A stretch of DNA of 64,000 bases from Kutzneria sp. 744. GTDB taxonomy: Bacteria > Actinomycetota > Actinomycetes > Mycobacteriales > Pseudonocardiaceae. Under the pieces are notes generated by a model. The model saw only the letters and a program-made list of their open reading frames with translations, was not told the DNA's origin and did no database searches. Numbering within the stretch: position 1 is the stretch's first letter; every line of letters begins with the position of its first letter. The stretch is from positions 4,064,124 to 4,128,123 of the forward strand of contig NZ_KK037166.1 of assembly GCF_000568255.1 (NCBI RefSeq), read 5' to 3'. Below, piece after piece: positions 15,967 to 24,506 of this stretch. A program made the position numbers and the translations under genes.

Positions 15967-17396
15967 TCGCCGGCGGTCGGCCGGACCGCCGCCCGGCCGA
16001 CCGTGGTGCGCCGCAGTTCGTACACGGCGATGACTATTGCCACCAGCATGAATCCGATGGCACACCACAACGTCGTGGACACGGCGGCCGGAAAGCTGGC
16101 CGCGGCCGCCGAGTAGAAGACGGTCGCCAGCACCGCCGTGCCGATCGCGGTGCCGATCCGCTGACCGGTCTGCAACGCGCCGCCGGCCACACCGGCGATG
16201 CGGTTCGGCACACATTCCAGCGTCAACGTGGTGTTGGGCGAGATCACGGCGCCACCACCGATTCCGGCCACCAGCAATGGCAGCGCGATCGCGCCGCCAA
16301 TCACGTCTTGCGGGACCAGTCGCACCACCACCGCGACCGCGGCCAGCCCTATCGTGATGAGACTCAGCCCGGCCACCGTCACCTTGCGACCCAAGCGGGA
16401 AACCAGCCGGCCGGCGACCGCCGCCATGATCGAGGAACCGACCGCGAACGGTGTCACGGTGAGTCCGGACTGCAACGGTGTGTAGTGCAAACCCTTCTGC
16501 AGGAACAGCGACATCACCAGGAAAATGCCGGCGAACCCGCAGAAGTACACCGATCCCAGCAGCAAACCCGACGAGTAGCCGGAAACCTCGGTGAACAGCC
16601 GCAGGTCGAGCAGCGGCTTCCCGCCGCGGGCGGACACACGGCGCTCCCACAGCACGAACAGCACCGCGAAAACGGGCGTGAGCACCGCCAATAGCCACCA
16701 CCAGCCGACCGGGCCGCTCTCCGACTCCACGATCGGCAGCAACACGCCCAGCACCGCGACACCGAGCAGGAACGCGCCGATGTGGTCGATCTCCCGGCGC
16801 AAAACGACGTGACGGCGATCCACCCGCGGCAACCAGCGCAGGGCCAACACGAACGCGAGCACACCGACCGGCACGTTCACGTAGAACACCCAGCGCCAGC
16901 CCGTCTCGTCGCCGAACAGCGCCAGGATCAGGCCGCCCAGCACCGGTCCGGTCGCGGTGGAAATGCCGATCGTGGCGCCGAGCAGGCCGAACGCCTTGCC
17001 GCGTTCGGGGCCGCGGAACAGATCCTGGATCAGGCCCGAGTTCTGCGGAGTGAGCAGCCCCGACGCCAGTCCCTGCAGCAGTCGCGCGCCGATCAGGAAC
17101 GTCTCGTTGGGGGCCGCGCCGGCCACCGCGCTGGTCAGCACAAATGCGGTCAATGCGACGAGGAACATGACCCGTCGGCCGAGCACGTCGCCCAGCCGGC
17201 CGCCGGCAACCAGGGACAGGCCGAACGTGAGCGCATATCCGGACACGATCCACTGCACGGATCCGGCGGAGGCGTCAAGACCGTTCTGCACCGAGGGCAG
17301 CGCCACGTTCACGATGCTCACGTCGAGCAGGCTCATGAAGCCGGCGGCGAGGCTGACCGCCAGTGCTTTCCACCGGCGGGGATCGGGTTCGCTCAC
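15963..17396 (-). CDS. MFS transporter, DHA2 family
   Basis: 477 residues, 14 predicted helices. Helix 1 carries the acidic residue in MSLLDVSIVNVALPS, the loop 2-3 signature reads GGRLGDVLGRRVMF, and antiporter motif C is TGPVLGGLILALFG. Proton-coupled export of a small molecule at the plasma membrane; substrate unknown. Its stop codon overlaps the stop of the convergent beta-helix gene by 4 bases. It has no adjacent dedicated regulator. Confidence 0.9.
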   Translation of the reverse strand: MSEPDPRRWKALAVSLAAGFMSLLDVSIVNVALPSVQNGLDASAGSVQWIVSGYALTFGLSLVAGGRLGDVLGRRVMFLVALTAFVLTSAVAGAAPNETFLIGARLLQGLASGLLTPQNSGLIQDLFRGPERGKAFGLLGATIGISTATGPVLGGLILALFGDETGWRWVFYVNVPVGVLAFVLALRWLPRVDRRHVVLRREIDHIGAFLLGVAVLGVLLPIVESESGPVGWWWLLAVLTPVFAVLFVLWERRVSARGGKPLLDLRLFTEVSGYSSGLLLGSVYFCGFAGIFLVMSLFLQKGLHYTPLQSGLTVTPFAVGSSIMAAVAGRLVSRLGRKVTVAGLSLITIGLAAVAVVVRLVPQDVIGGAIALPLLVAGIGGGAVISPNTTLTLECVPNRIAGVAGGALQTGQRIGTAIGTAVLATVFYSAAAASFPAAVSTTLWCAIGFMLVAIVIAVYELRRTTVGRAAVRPTAGD

Positions 17397-17741
17397 CCCT
17401 CCATCCTGCGGCAGGCACGTTCCGTGCGCAGCGGGGCAAGCAATCCGCGGTCACGGGCGAATCCGGACCTAACGCCACCTGATCCGGTGAAGAATCGGTG
17501 ACGACAACTGTCGTCGCTGGTCTGTTCGGCGTACCAGGGGCGGACCGGCGTGGTGACAACTGCTGCCCGATCGGCCGCTCGGGCGTGACCGACCCCACCC
17601 GGTTAGCCGCTCAATTTGGTTTCGAGTCGGTGAGTCATTTTGTGCGAAGTATCGACTAGACTGGCCGCAGTCGCGTCGACGGGGCACGCCTCTTTGACAG
17701 CGAGTATTACGCCACGTTCCGACCCAGACGGAGAAACGTCC
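17397..17741. other. 345-bp intergenic region upstream of lsr2
   Basis: No gene seen. It contains a 16-bp palindrome (17500-17515), a similar GTGACAACTG motif about 50 bases on, and a less GC-rich part (17600-17665) with a GTCATT / 17 bp / TAGACT promoter-like pair ending at 17662. A long leader of about 75 bases would precede lsr2. Confidence 0.45.
17500..17515. promoter_or_regulatory. Palindrome in the lsr2/MFS divergent region
   Basis: GACGAC, AACT, GTCGTC: perfect 6-bp arms. It lies about 100 bases upstream of the MFS start and about 240 upstream of lsr2, so it is a candidate operator for either. Confidence 0.4.
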
Positions 17742-18083
17742 ATGGCACAGAAGACCATCGTCCAGCTGATCGACGACCTCGATGGCGGTGAGGCCAACGA
17801 GAGCGTGTCCTTCGGGCTCGACGGTGTCGAGTACACCATCGACCTGTCCGAGGAGAACGCGAAGAAGCTCCGCGAGGGCCTGACCTCGTTCGTCGAGAAG
17901 GCTCAGCGAGTCGGTGGCCGCAAGCAGCGGGGCGGCAGCACCACCGCGGTGAAGGCCGGCGGCGACCGCGCGCAGAACCAGGCCATTCGCGAGTGGGCCC
18001 GCAGCCAGGGGGAGAAGATCTCCGACCGCGGCCGCATCCCGGCCGAGCTGGTGGCCAAGTTCCAGGCCGCTCACGGCAGCTGA
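17742..18083 (+). CDS. lsr2: Lsr2 nucleoid-associated protein
   Basis: 113 residues, the standard Lsr2 length. The N-terminal dimerisation domain starts MAQKTIVQLIDDLDGGEANE and includes VEYTIDLSEENAKKLREGL. The C-terminal DNA-binding domain (QNQAIREWARSQGEKISDRG) contains the RGR AT-hook-like tripeptide in RGRIPAELVAKF. It is an H-NS-like bridging protein that silences AT-rich, often foreign, DNA, which is relevant to the low-GC insertions in this window. GGAG lies 9 bases upstream of the ATG. A strong hairpin ends the transcript. Confidence 0.97.
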   Translation: MAQKTIVQLIDDLDGGEANESVSFGLDGVEYTIDLSEENAKKLREGLTSFVEKAQRVGGRKQRGGSTTAVKAGGDRAQNQAIREWARSQGEKISDRGRIPAELVAKFQAAHGS

Positions 18084-18112
18084 ACACGCTGAGCAAATAG
18101 GCAAGGCCAAAC

Positions 18113-18141
18113 GATGGCGCCCGCTCTCCGCGGGCGCCATC
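18113..18141 (+). terminator. Hairpin terminator after lsr2
   Basis: Perfect 12-bp stem (18113-18124 with 18130-18141), 5-base loop, 29 bases past the lsr2 stop. Confidence 0.8.
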
Positions 18142-18234
18142 GGCATGTCCGCCACTAGATTCCTCGGTGAACATCGGGTGCGGCCCCGCCAATAGGAGGT
18201 GAGTCGCGCCACATCGACCGGGGAAGGGTGGCCC

Positions 18235-19971
18235 ATGGCTCAGACCGTCGCCGACCAGCTCATCGAGGTCCTCCGGCAGGCCGGCGTGCGCCGGGTGTAC
18301 GGCCTGGTGGGCGACAGCCTGAATCCGATCGCCGACGCCATCCGCCGGACCCCGGACGTGGAGTGGGTGCACGTCCACAACGAGGAGGCGGCGGCGCTGG
18401 CCGCGGCGGCCGAGGCGCAGCTCACGGGGCGGCTGGCGGTGTGCGCCGGCAGCTGCGGCCCCGGCAACACCCACCTGGTCCAGGGCCTGTACGACGCTCA
18501 TCGCAGCGGCGCCCCGGTATTGGCCATCGCCTCGCACATCCCGTCGACGCAGATCGGCACCAACTACTTCCAGGAGACGCATCCGCAGCACCTGTTCCTG
18601 GAGTGCAGCGACTACTGCGAGTTGGTGTCACGGCCCGAGCAGCTGCCCCGGTTGCCGCGGATCGCCATCCAGACGGCATTGGCCAAGCAGGGCGTCGCCG
18701 TCCTGGTGCTGCCCGGCGACCTCACCGCCGAGCCGGCCGCTTTTCCCACCGGCGCCAGTCACATCGTGGAGACGCGGGCGGTGGCCGAGCCGGCCGAGGA
18801 GGCCGTTCGGGCATTGGCCGCCAAGATCAATTCGGCGCCCACGGTGAGCTTGTTCGTCGGGGCCGGCGTTCGCGACGCCCGCGCCGAGGTCCTGGAGCTG
18901 GCGGCCCGCGTGCATTCACCGATCGGGCACTCGCTCGGCGGCAAGGAGTGGATCCAGTACGACAACCCGTACGACGTGGGCATGAGCGGGCTGCTGGGCT
19001 ACGGCGCCTGCTACGAGGCGACCCATGAGGCGGATCTGCTGATCCTGCTGGGCACCGACTTCCCGTACGACACCTTCCTGCCGCAGGCCCACACCGTCCA
19101 GGTCGATCGCGACGCCTCCCGGCTCGGCCGGCGTACCCGGCTGGAGCTGGGCGTCGAGGGAGATGTCGGCGCAACGCTGCGGGCCGTGCTGCCGTTGCTG
19201 CGGCAGAAGACCGACCGGTCGTTCCTGGACCGGATGCTGCGCAAGCACGCCGCCGCCCTGGAGAAGGTCGTCTCCGCCTACACGGACCGGGTGGAGAAGC
19301 TGCGGCCTGTGCATCCCGAATACGTGGCCGCCGTGCTGGACGAGCTGGTCGCCGACGACGCCGTGATCACCGTGGACACCGGTATGTGCAACGTGTGGGC
19401 CGCGCGCTATCTCACGCCCAACGGCCGGCGGCGGATCATCGGCTCGTTCCGTCACGGCACCATGGCCAATGCCCTGCCGCACGCCATCGGGGCCGCCCAT
19501 GCCCAGCCCGGCCGGCAGGTGGTGTCCATGTCCGGCGACGGCGGTCTGACCATGTTGCTGGGCGAGTTGCGCACCGTGCGGGAGCGGAATGTGCCCGTGA
19601 AGATCATCGCTTTCAACAACGGGTCGCTGGGCATGATCCGGTTGGAGATGATGGTGGCGGGATATCCGTCGTTCGAGACCGACCACGGCGTTTCCGACCT
19701 GGCCGCCATCGCCCGGGCCTGCGGCGTGCCGGCCGAGGTCGTCGACGATCCGGCTCAGCTGCGCGGCGTCCTCTCGACCGCCTTGGCCTCTCCCGGCCCG
19801 TTCCTGGTCGACGTGCGCACCGACCCCAACGCCCTGTCCATCCCGCCCCACATCACGGCGGCCCAGGTCCGCGGCTTCGCCCTCGCCGCCACCCGCACGG
19901 TCCTGGACGGAGGCGTAGGCCGGATGATCGACCTGGCCCGCAGCAACCTCCGGTCCATCCCCCGCCCCTGA
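18235..19971 (+). CDS. poxB: Pyruvate dehydrogenase (quinone) / pyruvate oxidase
   Basis: 578 residues from ATG 18235 with GGGAAGGG upstream; an upstream GTG at 18199 would add 12 residues. It has the three domains of the ThDP family: PYR domain (YGLVGDSLNPIADAI; catalytic Glu in HNEEAAALAAAAEA), central FAD domain (FVGAGVRDARAEVL), and PP domain with the ThDP motif GDGGLTMLLGELRT to NNGSLGMI. It decarboxylates pyruvate to acetate and CO2, passing electrons through FAD to membrane quinone. The C-terminus ends FALAATRTVLDGGVGRMIDL plus a short tail, consistent with PoxB-type membrane-peripheral enzymes. Monocistronic. Confidence 0.92.
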   Translation: MAQTVADQLIEVLRQAGVRRVYGLVGDSLNPIADAIRRTPDVEWVHVHNEEAAALAAAAEAQLTGRLAVCAGSCGPGNTHLVQGLYDAHRSGAPVLAIASHIPSTQIGTNYFQETHPQHLFLECSDYCELVSRPEQLPRLPRIAIQTALAKQGVAVLVLPGDLTAEPAAFPTGASHIVETRAVAEPAEEAVRALAAKINSAPTVSLFVGAGVRDARAEVLELAARVHSPIGHSLGGKEWIQYDNPYDVGMSGLLGYGACYEATHEADLLILLGTDFPYDTFLPQAHTVQVDRDASRLGRRTRLELGVEGDVGATLRAVLPLLRQKTDRSFLDRMLRKHAAALEKVVSAYTDRVEKLRPVHPEYVAAVLDELVADDAVITVDTGMCNVWAARYLTPNGRRRIIGSFRHGTMANALPHAIGAAHAQPGRQVVSMSGDGGLTMLLGELRTVRERNVPVKIIAFNNGSLGMIRLEMMVAGYPSFETDHGVSDLAAIARACGVPAEVVDDPAQLRGVLSTALASPGPFLVDVRTDPNALSIPPHITAAQVRGFALAATRTVLDGGVGRMIDLARSNLRSIPRP

Positions 19972-20022
19972 AAACCGCGAGTCCCGCTCCCGGACAGCTA
20001 TCAAGCAGGTTCCCCAACCCCG

Positions 20023-20058
20023 GCGAGTCACGCTCTCCGGCACACCGAAATGCGGTTT
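20023..20058. repeat. Dispersed repeat family A, copy 1
   Basis: 36-bp element matching 44275-44310 at 33 of 36 positions. It lies in the 277-bp gap between poxB and the nucleoside hydrolase, beside degenerate pieces of the same unit (19975-19995, 20070-20078). No gene is seen in this gap. Confidence 0.7.
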
Positions 20059-20248
20059 GGGGCAGACCCCCGCGAGTGTGAAAGAAGGGGTCCGGACCCG
20101 CCGCTCCCCTCGACCAGCGGGTCCGGGAACCCCGAAATCCCCGGTACGTCAACTATGCGGACACAACGGTCACGGTGGCCAGGGGTTGGCCGTTGCCAAC
20201 CCAGGAAACACCCCCGTGTCCGCCCGAAGGGGCTCGCATAATCGGCCG

Positions 20249-21223
20249 GTGCTGATCGTTGTGGACACGGATCCCGGCGTGGACGACGCGTTCGCGCTCG
20301 TGGGGTTGCTGGCCCGGGCCAAGCGGGGCGACTGCCGGGTGCTGGGGATCGGCACGGTGCACGGCAACCTGCCGCCGGAGCCGGGGGCGGACAACGCCCT
20401 GCGGATCACCGAGCTGCTGGACCTGGACATCCCCGTGGCGGTGGGCGAGGCCAAACCGCTGGTGGGGCCGGAGATGCAGTCGGGGCAGATCGTGCACGGC
20501 GAGGACGGCCTCGGCGGCAACGCGGGACCGGCGCCGACCAGGAGGCCGACCCAGGAATCGGCCGCCGAGCAGCTGGTCCGGCTGGCCAGGCAGCACCCCG
20601 GCGAGATCACAGTGCTGGCCCTGGGCCCGCTGACCAACGTCGCGAAGGCTCTGGAGATCGAGCCGGACCTGCCGAACCTGGTCGAGCACGTGATCTGGAT
20701 GGGCGGGGTGTTCACCCTGCCCGGCACGGTCGGCGTGGCCCAGGAGCCGAACGCCTGGCACGACCCTGAGGGCGCGGAGCGGGTCCTGGCCGCCGGCTTC
20801 CGGACGACGGTGGTGCCGATCGACGCCGTCGCCGAGGCCTGGGCCGACGAGGCGTGGATCGCCGAGCTGGCCAAGATCGACAACCCGGCGGCCCGGGCGC
20901 TGACCGCCTGGCACAAGCAGTACCTCGACTTCTATTCGGGCACGCTGGCCGTGGAGCACGGCAGCCCGGGCATGCTGCTGTACGACCCGGTGGCGGCGGC
21001 GATCGCCCTGAACCCCGGCCTGGCCCGGTACGAGCGGCACGAAGTCGTCGTCGAGCTGCACGGATACCTGCGCGGGGCGACCCTGGTCGACCGCCGGGCG
21101 GCGCGGTTGCCGGGCACTGAGCTGCCCAAGCGCCGTCCGGCCGAGGTGGCTGTGGCCGCGGACACGGCGCGGATCCTGTCCGAGTTGCTCGCCGACATCG
21201 CCGACCTGGGGCGGCATGTGTAA
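20249..21223 (+). CDS. Inosine-uridine-preferring nucleoside hydrolase
   Basis: 324 residues from GTG 20249. The calcium-binding signature DTDPGVDDA is at residues 6-14, and further metal/ribose residues lie in EDGLGGNAG and the C-terminal block YDPVAAAIALNP. It cleaves ribonucleosides to base and ribose in salvage. A CATAAT box ends 7 bases before the GTG and no ribosome site is near, so the mRNA is probably leaderless. An extended frame upstream to 20057 is an artefact of the repeat region. Confidence 0.9.
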   Translation: MLIVVDTDPGVDDAFALVGLLARAKRGDCRVLGIGTVHGNLPPEPGADNALRITELLDLDIPVAVGEAKPLVGPEMQSGQIVHGEDGLGGNAGPAPTRRPTQESAAEQLVRLARQHPGEITVLALGPLTNVAKALEIEPDLPNLVEHVIWMGGVFTLPGTVGVAQEPNAWHDPEGAERVLAAGFRTTVVPIDAVAEAWADEAWIAELAKIDNPAARALTAWHKQYLDFYSGTLAVEHGSPGMLLYDPVAAAIALNPGLARYERHEVVVELHGYLRGATLVDRRAARLPGTELPKRRPAEVAVAADTARILSELLADIADLGRHV

Positions 21224-21627
21224 TACCCTCGATTCCGGGGGTAGGGCATGGTGGAAGACTTCGGCCGGCACGTGCGGGCGCTGCGGACCCGACACGCGCT
21301 GTCGCTGCGCGGCCTGGCCGACCTCGCCCACATCACCCCGGGCTACCTGAGCAAGATCGAGAACGGCCGGCTGCCCTCGGTCGACATGGCCCGCACGCTG
21401 GACATCGCCCTCGGCGCCAACGGCTCCCTGCTGGCGGTGCTGACCGTCGGCCAGCTCCCCCGCCCGGCCCAGCTGCCGCTGGCCATGAGCGGCTTCGTCG
21501 GCCGCGAGCCGGAGATCCGGGACCTGACCGCGGCCCTGGAACGCCCCACCGACAGCCGGGTGCCGCTGATCATCGCCGTCGACGGCCCGCCGGGAGCCGG
21601 CAAGACCACCCTGGCGCTGCATTTCGC

Positions 21628-21823
21628 GCACAAGGCCATCCCGCGTTTCCCGGACGGCCAGCTGTAGAATCCACCACAGAAAATTCGGCCGTCAAAATTG
21701 ACGTCTGACACCACCTGTCAATTCTACATAGTCCGGAATGAATACATATCATATAATCAGGGCTTTGATCGTCCTGGTGCAGCAGCACTAGGCCATCCCG
21801 CGTTTCCCGGACGGCCAGCTGTA
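21628..21823. repeat. 39-bp direct repeats flanking the insertion
   Basis: 21628-21666 and 21785-21823 match at 38 of 39 positions, with the last 34 perfect and the offset exactly 157 bp. Both are NB-ARC coding sequence, so one copy is a duplication of the target. Confidence 0.92.
21667..21784. other. 118-bp low-GC insert in the NB-ARC regulator
   Basis: 44% G+C by hand count. It contains GTAGAAT (starting inside the left repeat) and an opposing ATTCTAC at 21721, the small dyad GTCAA-AA-TTGAC, and an AT-rich patch (21735-21762). No ORF, no recognisable IS ends. Confidence 0.8.
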
Positions 21824-23592
21824 TGCCGACCTGCGCGGACACAGCCCGCACGACCGGCCGGCCCGGCCCGAGGAGGTGCTGGCCGACCTGCTGCGCTCGC
21901 TGGGCGTGCCGGCCGCCGGGACCGCCGATGTCGAGCAGCTGGCGGCGCTGTACCGGTCGGCGCTGGCCGAGCGGCGGATGCTGATCGTGCTGGACAACGC
22001 GGCCGACTTCGCGCAGATCGAGCCGCTGCTGCCGGGCACGGCCCGCTGCGCGGTGATCATCACCAGCCGGGAGCGGCTGTCCGGTCTGACGCTGCGGGCC
22101 AGCCCGCACCGGCTCACGCTGGGCCCGATGTCCGAGGACGAGTCGCTGGCGCTGCTGACGACTGTGCTGGGCAAGGAGCGCGCCGACCGCGAACCGGCGG
22201 CGCTGGCCTCGCTGGCCGCCCGCTGCGGACGGCTGCCGCTGGCCCTGCGGGTCGCCGCCGAACGGGCCGTCACGACCCCGGACTACGACCTGCGCGACCT
22301 GGTCTCCGAGCTGGATTCGGAGCGCCTGGACGTGCTCGGTGTCGAGGACGCGGACGTGCGGACGGTGTTCTCCTGGTCGCTGCGGCGCCTCGACCCCGAC
22401 GCCGCCCGCCTGTTCCCGCTGCTGGGCCTGCATCCCGGCCCGCAGATCAGCGGCCGGGCCGCCGCCGCGTTCGCCGGCATGCCGCACACCTTCGCCCGCC
22501 GCGCCACGGCCCGGCTGACCCACGCCCACCTGCTGCGGGCCGTCGGTCGTGACCGCTACACCTTCCACGACCTGATCCGCGACTACGCCGCCGAGCTGGC
22601 CGACCGCGAGGTCACGGACACGCCGGCGGCGGTGTATCGCCTGGTCAGCTGGTACCTGCACTCGACAACGGCCGCCACCCACGTGCTGGCCCCGTTCCGC
22701 TTCGACCCGATGGCCAAGGACGAGCTGCCCCGGGGCGTGCACCCGCTGGGCTGGACCTCCGACGACGCGGGCGCCCTCGACGCCCTGCGCTGGTGCGACG
22801 CCGAGCTGCCCAACTTCGTGCCGATCATCCAGCTGGCCATGGACCACGGCCATTTCAAGCTGGCCTGGCAGCTGCCGATCGTGCTGTGGACGTACCTGCT
22901 GCAACGACGCCCGTGGGCGATCTGGATCCGCAGCCACGAGCTGGCCCGGCAGGCGGCGCAGGCCCTGGGCGACCGGGCGGCCGAGGGCTGGGTCGTGACC
23001 AACATGGCCGAGGGCTACCGGCGGATGGGCGAGCTGGAGCAGGCCAGCCGCCTCTACGCCGAGGCCCGCCAACTGCGGTCCGATGTGGACGATCGTTACG
23101 GACTGGCCTGGGCCCTTGCCGGCTCGGCGTTCCTGGCCGCCGATCTGCGTGATGACGGTCAGGCGCAGGAGTTCGCCGACGAGGCGACACAGATCTTCGT
23201 GCAGTACAAGGACATTCAGGGCCAGGCGCTGTGCCTGATGACCCGGGGCGACGTGCTGCGGCTGCGGGGCGACCTCGACGGCGGCCTCGCCCTGTGCGCG
23301 CTGGCGCTGGGCATGATGTCGGACATCGCCTCGCTCGAAGGCCAGGTGCACGTGCTGCGCAAGATGGTGGAGATCCACCTGGCCCGCCGCGACTTCAACC
23401 ACGCGTTGGCGTTGCTGGACAACACCGTCGTGACGAGCCGGGAACTGCGGGACCGCTGGGCGCAGGCCGAGGCGCTGACCCGGCGCGGCGATGTGCTGAT
23501 CGAGCTGGGCCGGCGTGACGAGGCCCGTGCCTCCTGGCAGCAGGCCCTCGCGCTCTACGAGGAGCTGGACGACACCACCGGCAGCCGGTCGG

Positions 23593-24492
23593 TCAGGGAG
23601 CTGCTGGCCGGTGCGCTTCCTGCCACCGCAGCAGGTCCCGGCAGCAGGTGATCAGCTTGTGCCGCAACGGTTTCGATCGCTCGGCGAAGTCGGCCTGCCG
23701 CCGCGCGTACTCGGCCCGCCCGGCCGCCGACTCGATCGGCAGCGGCTCGTAGCCCAGCTCCGACAGGTCGTACGGGCTGGCCTTCATGTCCAGCTCGCGG
23801 ATCTGCGCGGCCAGCTCGAAGCAGTCGGCCACCACCTCCGACGGCACGTACGGCTCCAGCTTGTACGCCGCCTTGTACAGATCCATGTTGCCGTGCAGGC
23901 AGCCCGGCTGCTCCAGCTCGACCTGCCCGTCCCGCGTCGGCTGCAGGGTGTTGCGGGGCCGCGCCGGCGGGGTGAAGAAGCGGAACGCGTCGAAGTGTCC
24001 ACATCGGACCTGGGACGACTCCACCAGCTCGTCGGTCCCCTTGTGCCCCAGGCGAAGCGGCCAGCCGAAGTGGCGGACCTGCTCCGGCGTCTGCCGGTAC
24101 ACCATGGCCCACTCGTGCAACCCGAAGCAGTTCAGCCGCGGCGGCCGCGAAGCGGTGGCGGCCAGCAGCGCCAGGTAGAACTCGGCCGTGCGGATGCGAG
24201 GTTCGGTGCAGGCGGCGGGATCCAGCGTCACGCCGTCGTCGACTCGGTGATAACCCTTGTAGGCCAGGAACTCCGAGGCATTCCCGGCCAGCACGAAACC
24301 GAGGCCGGGGTGCCAGCGCTCCAGCCGCCCCGGCCGCTGCGAGTAGTAGGTGAACAGGAAGTCGTGCACCGGGTGCTTTTCCTTGGCCAGGGAGCGTTCC
24401 CGGTGCGGCTGCGTCCAGCGCCGGACCCGGTCGACGTGCGCACGCTGCCGAGCCCGCCACTCGGGTTCGGTCAGCACCGTCATCACGTCCAC
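23593..24492 (-). CDS. 3-methyladenine DNA glycosylase-like protein (actinobacterial family)
   Basis: 299 residues. The sequence (EKHPVHDFLFTYYSQRPGRL, LQPTRDGQVELEQPGCLHGN, ELAAQIRELDMKASPYDL) matches an actinobacterial family commonly named 3-methyladenine DNA glycosylase. I see no helix-hairpin-helix or AlkA/Tag signature, so the name rests on the family label, not on a visible active site. GTG 24492 is used, 14 bases after the permease stop; ATG 24483 is an alternative. Last gene of a three-gene minus operon. It overlaps the NB-ARC gene 3' end by 59 bases. Confidence 0.7.
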   Translation of the reverse strand: MDVMTVLTEPEWRARQRAHVDRVRRWTQPHRERSLAKEKHPVHDFLFTYYSQRPGRLERWHPGLGFVLAGNASEFLAYKGYHRVDDGVTLDPAACTEPRIRTAEFYLALLAATASRPPRLNCFGLHEWAMVYRQTPEQVRHFGWPLRLGHKGTDELVESSQVRCGHFDAFRFFTPPARPRNTLQPTRDGQVELEQPGCLHGNMDLYKAAYKLEPYVPSEVVADCFELAAQIRELDMKASPYDLSELGYEPLPIESAAGRAEYARRQADFAERSKPLRHKLITCCRDLLRWQEAHRPAAP

Positions 24493-24506
24493 GCAATAAC
24501 GGTACG

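Larger units (their letters stand above)
21248..23651 (+). pseudogene. XRE HTH / NB-ARC / TPR regulator, split by a 157-bp insertion
   Basis: The 5' part (21248-21667) has an XRE HTH (LRTRHALSLRGLADLAHITP, then GYLSKIENGRLPS) and the P-loop GPPGAGKTTLALHFAHK, then stops at DGQL-TAG. The rest of the NB-ARC ATPase (MLIVLDNAADFAQIEPLLPG, VIITSRERLSG, CGRLPLALRVAAERA) and TPR-like repeats (QASRLYAEARQLRSDVDDRY, QAEALTRRGDVLIELGRRDE) lie downstream in another frame. Removing 157 bp (one 39-bp repeat copy plus the 118-bp insert) restores DGQLYADLRGHSP, the exact family consensus. A GTG at 21876 could restart translation, but the P-loop would be lost. Related to SARP/AfsR-type STAND regulators. Confidence 0.85.

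Noticed and set aside
21698..21735. Possible promoter TTGACG...TACATA inside the 118-bp insert
   Set aside because: The spacing between the boxes is about 21 bases, too long for a confident call.
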